Shown here: piece after piece, positions 27,151 through 35,260 of the stretch | Layout: each line of letters starts with the position of its first letter | Position numbering within the stretch: the stretch's first letter is position 1 | Assembly: GCA_022822205.1 (NCBI GenBank) | Contig: JAJECC010000132.1 | Location: 1 to 40,912 of the forward strand | Origin: Rhodospirillales bacterium | GTDB lineage: Bacteria > Pseudomonadota > Alphaproteobacteria > Rhodospirillales > UBA2165 | Direction: 5' to 3' | DNA: 40,912 nt | Made by a program: the position numbers and the translations under genes | Notes under the pieces: generated by a model | Database searches by the model: none | The model's input: the letters and a program-made list of their open reading frames with translations, nothing else | What the model was told of the DNA's origin: nothing

Positions 27151-29049
27151 ATGCATCGCGACAGTGACCGCTATCGCCTTTTCAGCCGCCGCTCCATCAT
27201 TTTGGGCGGTAGCCAGGCCGTGCTGTTCGCCGCGCTCGCCGGGCGCATGTATTACCTGCAGGTGGTCGAATCGGAGCGCTACACGACGCTGGCCGAGGAG
27301 AACCGGGTCAGCCTGAAGCTGTTGGCGCCGCCGCGCGGCCGGATAGTCGACCGTTTCGGCCGGCCGATGGCCGTCAACCGGCAGAACTACCGCGCCATGC
27401 TCATTCCGGAAAAAGCCGTCGACGTCGCCCGGGCGCTCGACACGTTCAGCAAGGTGGTGCCGTTGAGCGAGGCCGAGACCGAGCGAATTCTCCGGGAGGT
27501 TGGCCGCAAGCGGCGGTTCCTGCCGGTGCTGGTCCGCGAGAACCTGACCTGGGACGAGGTCGCGCGGATCGAGGTCAACGCGCCCGAGCTGGGCGGCGTC
27601 TCCATCGATGTCGGCGAAAGCCGGCACTATCCGGACGGCATCTATACCGCGCCGGTCCTCGGCTATGTCTCGGCGGTGTCCGAAAAGGAGATGACCGGCG
27701 ACCCGCTGCTGGAATTGCCGGGATTCCGCATCGGCAAGGAGGGACTGGAGCGGGTGCACGACGAGGTGTTGCGGGGGCGGTCCGGCACCTCCCAGATCGA
27801 GGTCAACGCCCTGGGCCGCGAAATTCGCGAGCTCGAGCGCCGCGAGGTCCAGCCCGGAGCCGAGGCCTGGCTGACCGTTGACCTGGAGCTCCAGAAGTAC
27901 ACCGCCCGGCGGCTCGGCGAACAGGCGGCCGCGGCGGTGGTGATGGATGCCCATACGGGCGATGTGCTGACCCTCGCCTCGACGCCGACCTTCGATCCCA
28001 ATTCCTTTAGTCGCGGGCTGACGCCCGAGGAGTGGCGGACCCTGATCGGCGATCCGCGTTCGCCCCTCAACAACAAGGCGATCGCCGGCCAGTACGCGCC
28101 GGGATCGACCTTCAAGATGGCCGTCGCTCTCGCGGCGCTGGAAACAGGGGCGGTCACCCCGGACTCGCGGGTCTTCTGCCCCGGCCACATGGAGCTGGGC
28201 GATGCCACCTTCCATTGCTGGAAGCCGGAGGGGCATGGGTTCATGAACATGGTCGACGGGATCGTTCAATCCTGCGACGTCTACTTCTATGAGATCGCGC
28301 GGCGGACCGGCATCGACCGGATTGCAGCCATGGCCCGCCGCTTGGGGCTCGGGGCGAAATCCGGCATCGACCTGCCCGGCGAGAAGTCCGGACTGATTCC
28401 CAGCCGGGCATGGAAGAAAGAGGTCAAGGGCGAGTCCTGGCAGACCGGCGAAACGCTGCTTGCCGGGATCGGCCAGGGGTTATTCCTGATCACGCCGCTG
28501 CAGCTGGCGGTGATGACCGCCCGGCTGGTGAACGGCGGAAAGGCGGTGCGGCCTCGGCTGACAAAGGAGCTCATTCCCGTCGATGCCCGGGAATCCGCCG
28601 TGCCCGACCTGCCGGCGTTCGACTCCCTAGATATTCACCCCTCCCACCTGGACCTGGTGACCAATGCCATGGCCGGGGTGATAAACTCGCGCCGCGGCAC
28701 TGCCTTCCGCGCCCGGATCAAGCAAGCCGGCCGCCGGATGGGCGGCAAGACGGGAACCGTCCAGGTGCGCCGAATCTCCAAGGCCGAGCGCGAGACCGGG
28801 GTGCTGAAGAACGAGGAACTGCCCTGGGAGGAGCGGGATCACGCCTTGTTCGTCGGTTATGCGCCGGTGGACAATCCGCGCTATGTGGTCTCGGTGATCG
28901 TCGAACATGGCGGCGGCGGCGCGTCGGTCGCCGCGCCCATCGCCCGCGATATCCTTCGTGAGGTGCAGGAGCGCGATCCCTCCCGCGGCCGGCCCCGGGC
29001 GTGGCTGCCCGAGGATGGCGTGTCCGGGCCGGCGGAGCGGGAAGGCTAG
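27151..29049 (+). CDS. mrdA: Penicillin-binding protein 2 (peptidoglycan D,D-transpeptidase)
   Basis: This 632-residue protein cross-links peptidoglycan during elongation. It has one membrane span near residues 13-32, a dimerisation (pedestal) domain, and the transpeptidase domain with the active-site Ser319 in PGSTFKM (SxxK, Lys322), the second motif SCD in IVQSCDVYFYE, and KTGT at 533-536. The segment GRSGTSQIEVNALGREIREL is typical of PBP2. It acts with the RodA glycosyltransferase encoded next. It begins 15 bases after mreD. Confidence 0.96.
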   Translation: MHRDSDRYRLFSRRSIILGGSQAVLFAALAGRMYYLQVVESERYTTLAEENRVSLKLLAPPRGRIVDRFGRPMAVNRQNYRAMLIPEKAVDVARALDTFSKVVPLSEAETERILREVGRKRRFLPVLVRENLTWDEVARIEVNAPELGGVSIDVGESRHYPDGIYTAPVLGYVSAVSEKEMTGDPLLELPGFRIGKEGLERVHDEVLRGRSGTSQIEVNALGREIRELERREVQPGAEAWLTVDLELQKYTARRLGEQAAAAVVMDAHTGDVLTLASTPTFDPNSFSRGLTPEEWRTLIGDPRSPLNNKAIAGQYAPGSTFKMAVALAALETGAVTPDSRVFCPGHMELGDATFHCWKPEGHGFMNMVDGIVQSCDVYFYEIARRTGIDRIAAMARRLGLGAKSGIDLPGEKSGLIPSRAWKKEVKGESWQTGETLLAGIGQGLFLITPLQLAVMTARLVNGGKAVRPRLTKELIPVDARESAVPDLPAFDSLDIHPSHLDLVTNAMAGVINSRRGTAFRARIKQAGRRMGGKTGTVQVRRISKAERETGVLKNEELPWEERDHALFVGYAPVDNPRYVVSVIVEHGGGGASVAAPIARDILREVQERDPSRGRPRAWLPEDGVSGPAEREG

Positions 29050-29053
29050 TCCG

Positions 29054-30202
29054 ATGGCGCTTTCCTCCAGCCACGATCCCGAACTCACCCTGGGCCGGAA
29101 GATCCGGCAGATTCCCTGGGTGTTCGTGCTGCTGGTGACGATGACCGCGTCGGTCGGGTTCGTCATGCTGTATTCGGCGGCCGGCGGCAACCTGGAGCCC
29201 TGGACCTCCCGCCAGATGCCCCGCTTCGGGGTCGGGCTGGCGGTCATGCTGGTGGTCGCCGTGACCGACATCCGGTTGTGGCTGCGCTATGCCTATGTGT
29301 TCTATGGCCTGTCCCTGGCGCTGCTGATCGCCGTGGAGTTCGTCGGCGCCGTCGGCATGGGCGCCCAGCGTTGGATCGATCTCGGTTTCGTCAGCGTCCA
29401 GCCCTCGGAGATCGCCAAGGTCACCCTGATCCTGGCGCTCGCCCGCTACTTCTATGCCAGCCGGGTCGAGGATGTGGGGCGGCTGACCCATCTGTTCGTC
29501 CCGGCGCTCCTGATCGCGGCCCCGGTGATCCTGGTGCTGGGCCAGCCGGATTTCGGGACCGCGGTGCTGCTGTTGTTCACCGGCGTGGTGCTGCTCTTCC
29601 TCGCCGGCGTCCGCGCCTGGCTGTTTGCCTTCGCCGGTCTGGCCGCCGTCGCCGCCATCTACCCGGTCTGGCAGTTCGTGCTGCTCGATTATCAGAAGGC
29701 CCGGGTGCTGACCTACCTCCGGCCCGAAAACGATCCCCTGGGCGCCGGCTATCACATCCTGCAATCCAAGATCGCGCTGGGCTCCGGCGGGCTGTTCGGC
29801 AAGGGCTTTCTCCAGGGAAGCCAGAGCCACTTGAACTTCCTGCCCGAGAAGCAGACCGACTTCATCTTCACCGTGCTGGCCGAGGAGTTCGGCATGGCCG
29901 GCGGGTTCGGGCTGCTGGGGCTTTATCTGCTGCTGCTGATCTACGGCTTCGCCGTCAGCCTCCGCTGCCGCAACCATTTCGGCCGGCTGGTGGCGATGGG
30001 CATTACCTCGGCGTTCTTCCTCAACATCTTCGTCAACGTGGCGATGGTGATGGGCCTGTTGCCGGTGGTCGGCATACCCCTGCCGCTGATCTCATACGGC
30101 GGCACCGCCATGCTGATGCTGCTATTCTCCTTTGGGCTGTTGATGTGCGTCTTTGTGCACCGGGACATTGCCCTGGGTCCCGGCGCCGCATCCGGGGACT
30201 GA
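29054..30202 (+). CDS. rodA: Rod shape-determining protein RodA (SEDS peptidoglycan glycosyltransferase)
   Basis: This 382-residue polytopic protein (about ten spans) polymerises lipid II in the elongasome. SEDS features are GAQRWIDLGFVSVQPSEIAKV, LGQPDFGTAVLLL, LPEKQTDFIFTVLAEEFGMAGG and the C-terminal GIPLPLISYGGTAMLMLL. The ATG at 29054 lies four bases after the mrdA stop and agrees with family N-termini; an in-frame start at 28907 inside mrdA is rejected. This is the last gene of the mreBCD-mrdA-rodA operon. Confidence 0.95.
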   Translation: MALSSSHDPELTLGRKIRQIPWVFVLLVTMTASVGFVMLYSAAGGNLEPWTSRQMPRFGVGLAVMLVVAVTDIRLWLRYAYVFYGLSLALLIAVEFVGAVGMGAQRWIDLGFVSVQPSEIAKVTLILALARYFYASRVEDVGRLTHLFVPALLIAAPVILVLGQPDFGTAVLLLFTGVVLLFLAGVRAWLFAFAGLAAVAAIYPVWQFVLLDYQKARVLTYLRPENDPLGAGYHILQSKIALGSGGLFGKGFLQGSQSHLNFLPEKQTDFIFTVLAEEFGMAGGFGLLGLYLLLLIYGFAVSLRCRNHFGRLVAMGITSAFFLNIFVNVAMVMGLLPVVGIPLPLISYGGTAMLMLLFSFGLLMCVFVHRDIALGPGAASGD

Positions 30203-30214
30203 CGCGACAGCGTA

Positions 30215-30243
30215 TCGACAAACCGGAGCGCGGTTGCTATATG
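30215..30243 (+). promoter_or_regulatory. Candidate tRNA-Lys promoter
   Basis: TCGACA (30215-30220), 17-base spacer, TATATG (30238-30243), 49 bases before the first tRNA base. It follows the rodA stop by 12 bases. Confidence 0.5.
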
Positions 30244-30258
30244 ACGCGTCCCCTTGGC

Positions 30259-30276
30259 GGGGCCTTTCGCGGCCCC
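30259..30276 (+). other. Small hairpin between rodA and tRNA-Lys
   Basis: GGGGCC (30259-30264), loop TTTCGC, GGCCCC (30271-30276). It has no T-run. It may mark the rodA mRNA end or be a processing feature of the tRNA leader. Confidence 0.3.
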
Positions 30277-30292
30277 CGCTTGACGGCCTGGC

Positions 30293-30368
<76 letters not shown>

Positions 30369-30600
30369 ATTTTTCATTGTCCAGACCGGAGACATGGGCA
30401 ACGGAATGTTCCCAAGACATAGGTGACACCCGTGCGCCGTTCCAATTTGATTGCGGAGCGGACACCCGAGGAGTGTCGATGATGAACTTGGGAGCGGATT
30501 CAGAGCAGGTCAGGGCCGGAATTACGACGACCTTCCATTCCTGACGGTGGTTGCTAAAGTTGGTGCTTCGCTGGCCGCTTTGACAATGATGGGATGCGTC
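30369..30600. other. tRNA-Lys to Rieske gene gap
   Basis: This stretch contains no recognised protein gene. At 30391-30427 there are two similar direct units, GACATGGGCAAC and GACATAGGTGAC, 25 bases apart, reminiscent of sequence found near some insertion-sequence ends. A 21-codon frame (30479-30544) with GAGGAG before it ends 56 bases before the Rieske gene and has no recognised features. A consensus TTGACA at 30580-30585 has no matching -10. Confidence 0.4.
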
Positions 30601-31920
30601 GTGACTTGGACAAACGCTGAAATTGCGGCTCTCGTCGAGCCTGACAGAGCTCACAGAAAAGCTTACGTGGATTCGGACCTCTTCGATCTCGAGATGGAGC
30701 GCATATTTGAACGCGCCTGGGTCTATGTCGGCCATGAAAGCCAGGTAAGAAATCCGGGGGACTATTATCTCGCCCGGATCGGGCGTCAGCCGATGATGAT
30801 GACCCGCGACCACAATGGCGAAATTCATGTCCTGTATAACCGCTGCCCGCATCGCGGCGCCCAGCTCTGCTCCGCCCGCCAGGGAAATGCCGGCAGGCGT
30901 ATTCGCTGCTCCTATCACGCCTGGATGTTTAATTTGGACGGCAGTCTCGACAACATTCCGGCTATCGGCGGCTATGACGGCACGGCGTTGACCATCGATG
31001 GTGAGGACTTCCAAGTGCAAAAAGCCGAAAGGGCCGCCGATTACCGCGGCTTTTGGTTCGCTTCGCTTGCCGAAGAGGGTATCGGCCTCGAAGAGCATTT
31101 GGGCGAGGCTCGGACCGGATTCGATCAGTTGATCGATCGCGCGCCCGGCGGTGAGACCGAAGTCGTCGGCGAGTGTTTCCACATGGTCCAGCAGTCCAAC
31201 TGGAAAATATTCCTGGAAAACCAGTTGGACGCCTCGCATCCCGGCGCCACCCACGAGTCCACGGGCGTCGCCGCCATGACCGTCGAGCGCGATATGCGGA
31301 AAGCCGGTGACGAGCCGCCCATGGCATACGGCTTCCTATCCGACTTCGCGCGGCTCGGCATCGAGGGCTGGGGAAAGTTCGGTACCGTCGGTCATCCCCA
31401 CGGTCATTGCACCCTCGAAGGCTATATGGGCCTGCGCCCGGACGATCCGGATACGAATGAATACGTCAAATGCATGTATGACGCTTATGGCGAGGAACGG
31501 GCCGAGGAAATTCTCGGCGTGAACCTTCACCACAGCCTGATCTACCCCTGCATGTCGATCCAGCCGCCGTTGCAGCAGCTCCGCACAATTCGCCCGATAA
31601 GCACGGATCGCACGATGAGCGAAATCTGGCATTTCCGGCTGAAGGATGCGCCGGAAGCGATCTATCAGCGGGCCCTCGGCTATTACTATTTGGTCAACTC
31701 GCCATCGACCATGGTCAATGCGGATGACCTGTTCAACTGGTGGAAGGTTCAGCATGGCCTCGAATCCCAGGGCGGCGATTGGGTGAGTTTTCACCGCAAT
31801 GCCGGTTTCGATGTCATCGACGGCGCACTCAGGAAGTCGCCCGACGGCTCCATGAGCGAGATGCCGATGCGCCACATGATGCATGTGTGGCGGGACTATA
31901 TGACCGGAGAGGGGGCCTGA
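30601..31920 (+). CDS. Rieske aromatic ring-hydroxylating dioxygenase, alpha subunit
   Basis: This 439-residue oxygenase subunit has the Rieske 2Fe-2S ligands C82-x-H84 (NRCPHRG) and C103-x2-H106 (IRCSYHAW), and the mononuclear-iron site D210-x2-H213-x4-H218 (NQLDASHPGATH). The N-terminus TWTNAEIAALVEPDRAHRKAYVD is typical of one large family branch. It would insert O2 into an aromatic ring. GTG at 30601 with GGGA at 30591-30594 is preferred because family members begin there; in-frame ATGs at 30586 and 30589 are alternatives. The beta-subunit gene follows after two bases. No ferredoxin or reductase gene is present in the window. Substrate unknown. Confidence 0.92.
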   Translation: MTWTNAEIAALVEPDRAHRKAYVDSDLFDLEMERIFERAWVYVGHESQVRNPGDYYLARIGRQPMMMTRDHNGEIHVLYNRCPHRGAQLCSARQGNAGRRIRCSYHAWMFNLDGSLDNIPAIGGYDGTALTIDGEDFQVQKAERAADYRGFWFASLAEEGIGLEEHLGEARTGFDQLIDRAPGGETEVVGECFHMVQQSNWKIFLENQLDASHPGATHESTGVAAMTVERDMRKAGDEPPMAYGFLSDFARLGIEGWGKFGTVGHPHGHCTLEGYMGLRPDDPDTNEYVKCMYDAYGEERAEEILGVNLHHSLIYPCMSIQPPLQQLRTIRPISTDRTMSEIWHFRLKDAPEAIYQRALGYYYLVNSPSTMVNADDLFNWWKVQHGLESQGGDWVSFHRNAGFDVIDGALRKSPDGSMSEMPMRHMMHVWRDYMTGEGA

Positions 31921-31922
31921 TC

Positions 31923-32459
31923 ATGGGGGAAGCCGCGGAAAGACTTGCCGCCTCCGATCCGTTCCAGATCGCGGAGGTCGGTATCGAGACCCAATTGGCG
32001 GTGGAACGGTTTCTCCATCGCCAAGCCGAAATCCTGGATGAAAAGCAGTGGGATGCGTGGTTGGCGCTGTTTACCGGGGACGGCCACTACTGGATGCCGG
32101 CGCGCGAAGACCAAACCGACGGCGAGGGGGTGCCCAATATTTTTTGGGAGAACCTCGACATGATGGAGATGCGAATTCGCCGAAACAACCACCCGCAGGC
32201 CCATAGCCAGGCGCCCAACAACCGGCTTTGCCATGTGGTTTCCAATGTGATCATCGAGGATGAGGCGGCGAACGGCGATATTATCGTCCGTTCACGATTT
32301 CATTGCGCCGAGTACCTCCGCTACGAGGTGCGCAATTTCACCGGCAAGTACCGGCACGTTCTGAACAAAACCGACGGCGGCTACAAAATTCAGCTGCAGC
32401 GTGTCGACCTGGTCAACCGGGAAGGCCCCTACGAATATGTCCTTCAGTGGTGGCTCTAA
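31923..32459 (+). CDS. Aromatic ring-hydroxylating dioxygenase, beta subunit
   Basis: This 178-residue protein has the NTF2-like fold of dioxygenase small subunits: AVERFLHRQAEILDEKQWDAWLALF (residues about 26-50), DGHYWMPAR, a central HVVSNVIIED segment and the C-terminal GKYRHVLNKTDGGYKIQLQRVDLVN. It supports the alpha3beta3 hexamer. It starts two bases after the alpha stop codon. Its TAA stop (32457-32459) overlaps the TAG stop of the convergent GST gene on the other strand. A longer in-frame reading from 31740 is rejected because it lies inside the alpha gene. Confidence 0.92.
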   Translation: MGEAAERLAASDPFQIAEVGIETQLAVERFLHRQAEILDEKQWDAWLALFTGDGHYWMPAREDQTDGEGVPNIFWENLDMMEMRIRRNNHPQAHSQAPNNRLCHVVSNVIIEDEAANGDIIVRSRFHCAEYLRYEVRNFTGKYRHVLNKTDGGYKIQLQRVDLVNREGPYEYVLQWWL

Positions 32460-33256
32460 TCCGACGGAAAGGTATGTCCCGCCGCCGCCGCGTCGACCTG
32501 TTGCGCGGGCACCGGTTTTTTGGGTCCCCACATGCGATACTCATAGGGTGGCGCGGCCTTCATGAATGCCGGGCGCTCCTTCATTCGCCGGTACCAGCCG
32601 GCCACCGCCGGCAAGTTGTCATAGAGCCTCGATCTGTCCAAATATTCGATGCGGTCAAGAAGCGGCGCAATTGAAATGTCGGCAAGCGAGAAGTCGTCTC
32701 CGCAGATCCAAGGCCCGCCGGTCTTCCGCAGCCGGGTCTCAAGCCTTTCCATATGCCAGATGAACTTTTTCTCGGCGGCGGTAATCGCATCCATGTCCGC
32801 CGGCCCCGAGACACGCTCCAGATAGTCCTTGGCCCGGGCCTGGTCGGGGTGCCGTTTCGACCATTCGACCAATTGTTCGAGGCCGTACGCCTTCACCCTC
32901 AGTTTCATCATGGTATTGAAACTCATGGGGACGATCAGAGGGAACAGATATTCCTGCTCGTCGGCCATCCATTCCCGCATCGCAGCCGATCCGGCGGGCG
33001 ATTTCGGCGTCAGCCCGCCGTTTCCGAATTGATCGTTCAGGTATTCGGCGATGACCGAAGACTGCATGACGGCCAGCCCGTCATGGACAAGGGTCGGAAC
33101 GCGGCAGTGAGGATTCAATTTCTGATAGTCGGGTTGCAGATGGTCGAAATGGACCGTCATGACGTAGCGCTCCGTCCATTCGAGTTCGAGCTCCGCGAGG
33201 ACGGTTCTCACTTTGAAACAGCAGGGTGAATCCCAAAAATGATAGAGTTCGAGCAT
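32456..33256 (-). CDS. Glutathione S-transferase family protein (GST 1)
   Basis: This 266-residue protein has an N-terminal thioredoxin-like domain starting MLELYHFWDSPCCFKVRTVLAE with the cis-Pro turn in VPTLVHDG (residues about 54-61) and QSSVIAEYL, then an all-helical C-terminal domain with GDDFSLADISIAPLLDRIEYL (N-capping motif). An insertion of about 30 residues near 110-150 makes it longer than typical ~210-residue GSTs, in the size range of LigE/LigF-type beta-etherases. The putative active-site stretch is SPCC, not the usual tyrosine. It is convergent with the Rieske beta gene. The reaction is not known. Confidence 0.85.
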   Translation of the reverse strand: MLELYHFWDSPCCFKVRTVLAELELEWTERYVMTVHFDHLQPDYQKLNPHCRVPTLVHDGLAVMQSSVIAEYLNDQFGNGGLTPKSPAGSAAMREWMADEQEYLFPLIVPMSFNTMMKLRVKAYGLEQLVEWSKRHPDQARAKDYLERVSGPADMDAITAAEKKFIWHMERLETRLRKTGGPWICGDDFSLADISIAPLLDRIEYLDRSRLYDNLPAVAGWYRRMKERPAFMKAAPPYEYRMWGPKKPVPAQQVDAAAAGHTFPSD

Positions 33257-33489
33257 GTAAGAGCGTCCTTAAATTATCCATCCGGGCCGGGCGGTCAGGC
33301 ATGCCGCGGCGGAATTGTCGGGCGCCGCCGCCAAGTGACCGGCAGTCCAACGATTGGTGGTCCGGTCCCCCGGGGAAGCTGTTCGTGCGGCTACCATACC
33401 AGAGCAAGCGGCGTCTGGGGCAATCGGCCGGCCGGCGGGCCCGTGCTTTTCGGCTTGAAAAGCACGGGTCCGGGACGGAATAATTCCGC
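33257..33489. other. Divergent promoter region between GST 1 and GST 2
   Basis: No gene was found in these 233 bases. The stretch just before 33257 (complement) carries the GST 1 ribosome-binding region, and the end near 33490 holds a perfect 29-base hairpin (33440-33468). Nothing else was recognised. Confidence 0.5.
33440..33468. promoter_or_regulatory. Perfect 11-bp inverted repeat before GST 2
   Basis: CCCGTGCTTTT (33440-33450) pairs with AAAAGCACGGG (33458-33468) across CGGCTTG. It ends 21 bases before the GST 2 ATG. It could be a repressor operator or an mRNA hairpin in the leader; as a hairpin it has T residues inside the stem and not after it, so it is not a normal terminator. Confidence 0.55.
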
Positions 33490-34284
33490 ATGGCTCTTGA
33501 GCTTTACCATCACGGTTCGTCGGTCTGTGCCGCCAAGGTGAGACTTGTTCTCGCGGAAAAGGACGTACCGTGGCAAGGCCGCTATTTGGACATTCTGGCC
33601 GGTGAGCATCACACGCCCGAATACCTGAAACTCAATCCCAAGGCCGTCGTCCCCACGCTGGTTCACGATGGCCGGGTGATCCGTGAATCCTCGGTAATCT
33701 CGGAATATATCGACGACGTCTTTCCCGGCCCGGATCTGAAGCCGCGCGATCCCTTCGTCCTCGCCAACATGCGGTTGTGGACAAAACTGGTTGACGAGGA
33801 GGTTCACCCGTCCACCCGTCCGGTGACCTACGTGGCTACCCACAGGCACACGATTATGAAAGGTTCTCCCGAAGAGGTGGAGAAGCACATCGCCGGCGAT
33901 CCGGATCCGGTCTGGCGCGAGCGCAAGCGCGGCTGGATTTATCAGGGATTTGACGCCCCGGATGTACGGATCGCCATACGCTTCTTCGACAAGTTGCTGG
34001 GTGATATGGAGGCGGCGCTGGATGGCTCGGTATGGCTGACGGGAGACGAATACACACTGGCCGACGGCGCATTGACTCCCTATTTGAATCGCCTGGAGAT
34101 GCTGAGTTTGAGCCCCATGTGGAGCAATCGGCCCAATGTCGCGAGATGGTTCGATCAGGTGAAGGCGCGGGCCAGCTTCGAACCCGCCTTGTTCGGCTGC
34201 CTGCCCGATGACTTGAAATCGGCCATGATCGAAAACGGCCTGAAGGCCTGGCCCGAATACAAGAAGATTCTGGAAGAGAATTGA
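33490..34284 (+). CDS. Glutathione S-transferase family protein (GST 2), LigF-like
   Basis: This 264-residue GST has the N-terminal segment MALELYHHGSSVCAAKVRLVLAEK, LKLNPKAVVPTLVHDG (about residues 49-64, with cis-Pro) and RESSVISEYIDDVFPGP, followed by helices with MRLWTKLVDEEVHPS and LTGDEYTLADGALTPYLNRL. From memory it resembles LigF-type beta-aryl-etherases in the middle part (DDVFP, MRLWTK-VDE). It has Ser/Cys near the active-site position. It stands between two minus-strand GST genes and is probably transcribed from its own promoter near the 33440 hairpin. Substrate unknown. Confidence 0.85.
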   Translation: MALELYHHGSSVCAAKVRLVLAEKDVPWQGRYLDILAGEHHTPEYLKLNPKAVVPTLVHDGRVIRESSVISEYIDDVFPGPDLKPRDPFVLANMRLWTKLVDEEVHPSTRPVTYVATHRHTIMKGSPEEVEKHIAGDPDPVWRERKRGWIYQGFDAPDVRIAIRFFDKLLGDMEAALDGSVWLTGDEYTLADGALTPYLNRLEMLSLSPMWSNRPNVARWFDQVKARASFEPALFGCLPDDLKSAMIENGLKAWPEYKKILEEN

Positions 34285-34354
34285 CCTTCGCCCGCTAGGC
34301 CCGCGCTGAGTGAGGTGGTGAGCCTGCGAGCCCTGGCCGCGGCGGCATCCCGTA

Positions 34355-35173
34355 TCACCCCGCGCCGTATTTCGCTACGTACTCGGCGCGCTTGCGGTTG
34401 AACGCATCGACGATTTTCGCGCCTTCAACCCTCATGGGTTCGGTCTCTTCGCCCGACGGCCCCACATTGGCTTGGGTGTAGCTCGGCCGCGCCTTGACGG
34501 CCCGCCACCAGGCCCGCGCGTGGGGCCGCTCCGCGAGCCAGGGCTCGACCAGCGTCATGCCGTCGAGGCGGGCGATGAAGGTAGAGAGGTCGAGATCGGC
34601 AAGCGTGAACTGTTCGCCCATCAGCCACGGCCCGCTCCCGGCGACGGTCTTGTCGATCCTGGCGAATATCCGTTCCCACGTCGCTATCGCGCGCATGACG
34701 TAGGGCGACTCCATGCCTTCATGCACGCAGGATTTTTGGCGCTGGGTGCGCTCAAGAACGGTTTGACCGTCCCAATAGGCCTGACGGTCAGCGTCGGACA
34801 TGGCCAGCAATTTGGCCCTGAAAACGGCGACGAACGAAAGGGAGGCAACGCCTTCGAACCCGGCTTCGTCGGCCTCCTTGATCCATTCCCGCATGTGGGC
34901 GATGGCCGCCGGCTCGGCGGGTTTGAGCGGGGGATCCGGATAGAGATCGTCGAGGTAGTCGCATATGAGCGAGGACTCCCGGATCACCTCGCCGTCATGG
35001 ACCAGCGTGGGCACCTGGGCCTTGGGGTTGAGCTTCAGATACGCGGGATCGAACTGCTCTCCCTTGAACAGGTGGATGTGGCGCGGAACCCAGTCGGTGA
35101 CGCCCTTTTCGGCGAGCGCCATCTTCGGCCGTTCAGAACAGATCGAGTTTTCAAAATAGTAGAGTTCAAGCAT
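34355..35173 (-). CDS. Glutathione S-transferase family protein (GST 3)
   Basis: This 272-residue GST starts at 35173 (MLELYYFENSICSERPKMALAEKG); a much longer open frame to 36361 is antisense to the VOC gene and rejected. It has YLKLNPKAQVPTLVHDGEVIRESSLICDYLDDLYP (cis-Pro turn), and a C-terminal helical domain with MGEQFTLADLDLSTFIARLDGM. GST 2 and GST 3 share the LKLNPKA-VPTLVHDG-VIRESS pattern, so they are related; GST 1 is more distant. It is divergent from the VOC gene with an 87-base gap, which could hold shared regulatory sites. Substrate unknown. Confidence 0.85.
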   Translation of the reverse strand: MLELYYFENSICSERPKMALAEKGVTDWVPRHIHLFKGEQFDPAYLKLNPKAQVPTLVHDGEVIRESSLICDYLDDLYPDPPLKPAEPAAIAHMREWIKEADEAGFEGVASLSFVAVFRAKLLAMSDADRQAYWDGQTVLERTQRQKSCVHEGMESPYVMRAIATWERIFARIDKTVAGSGPWLMGEQFTLADLDLSTFIARLDGMTLVEPWLAERPHARAWWRAVKARPSYTQANVGPSGEETEPMRVEGAKIVDAFNRKRAEYVAKYGAG

Positions 35174-35260
35174 GTGAATTCCTTTTTCTCCCCGACAATG
35201 ACAGATACAGTCGATGCCGCTCAAGCGGACTCGGAGAGAATTTCCGAAATAGAGGACAGC

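Noticed and set aside
30479..30544. 21-codon frame before the Rieske gene as a leader peptide
   Set aside because: A ribosome-binding site is present but the peptide has no informative composition and no associated structure was seen.
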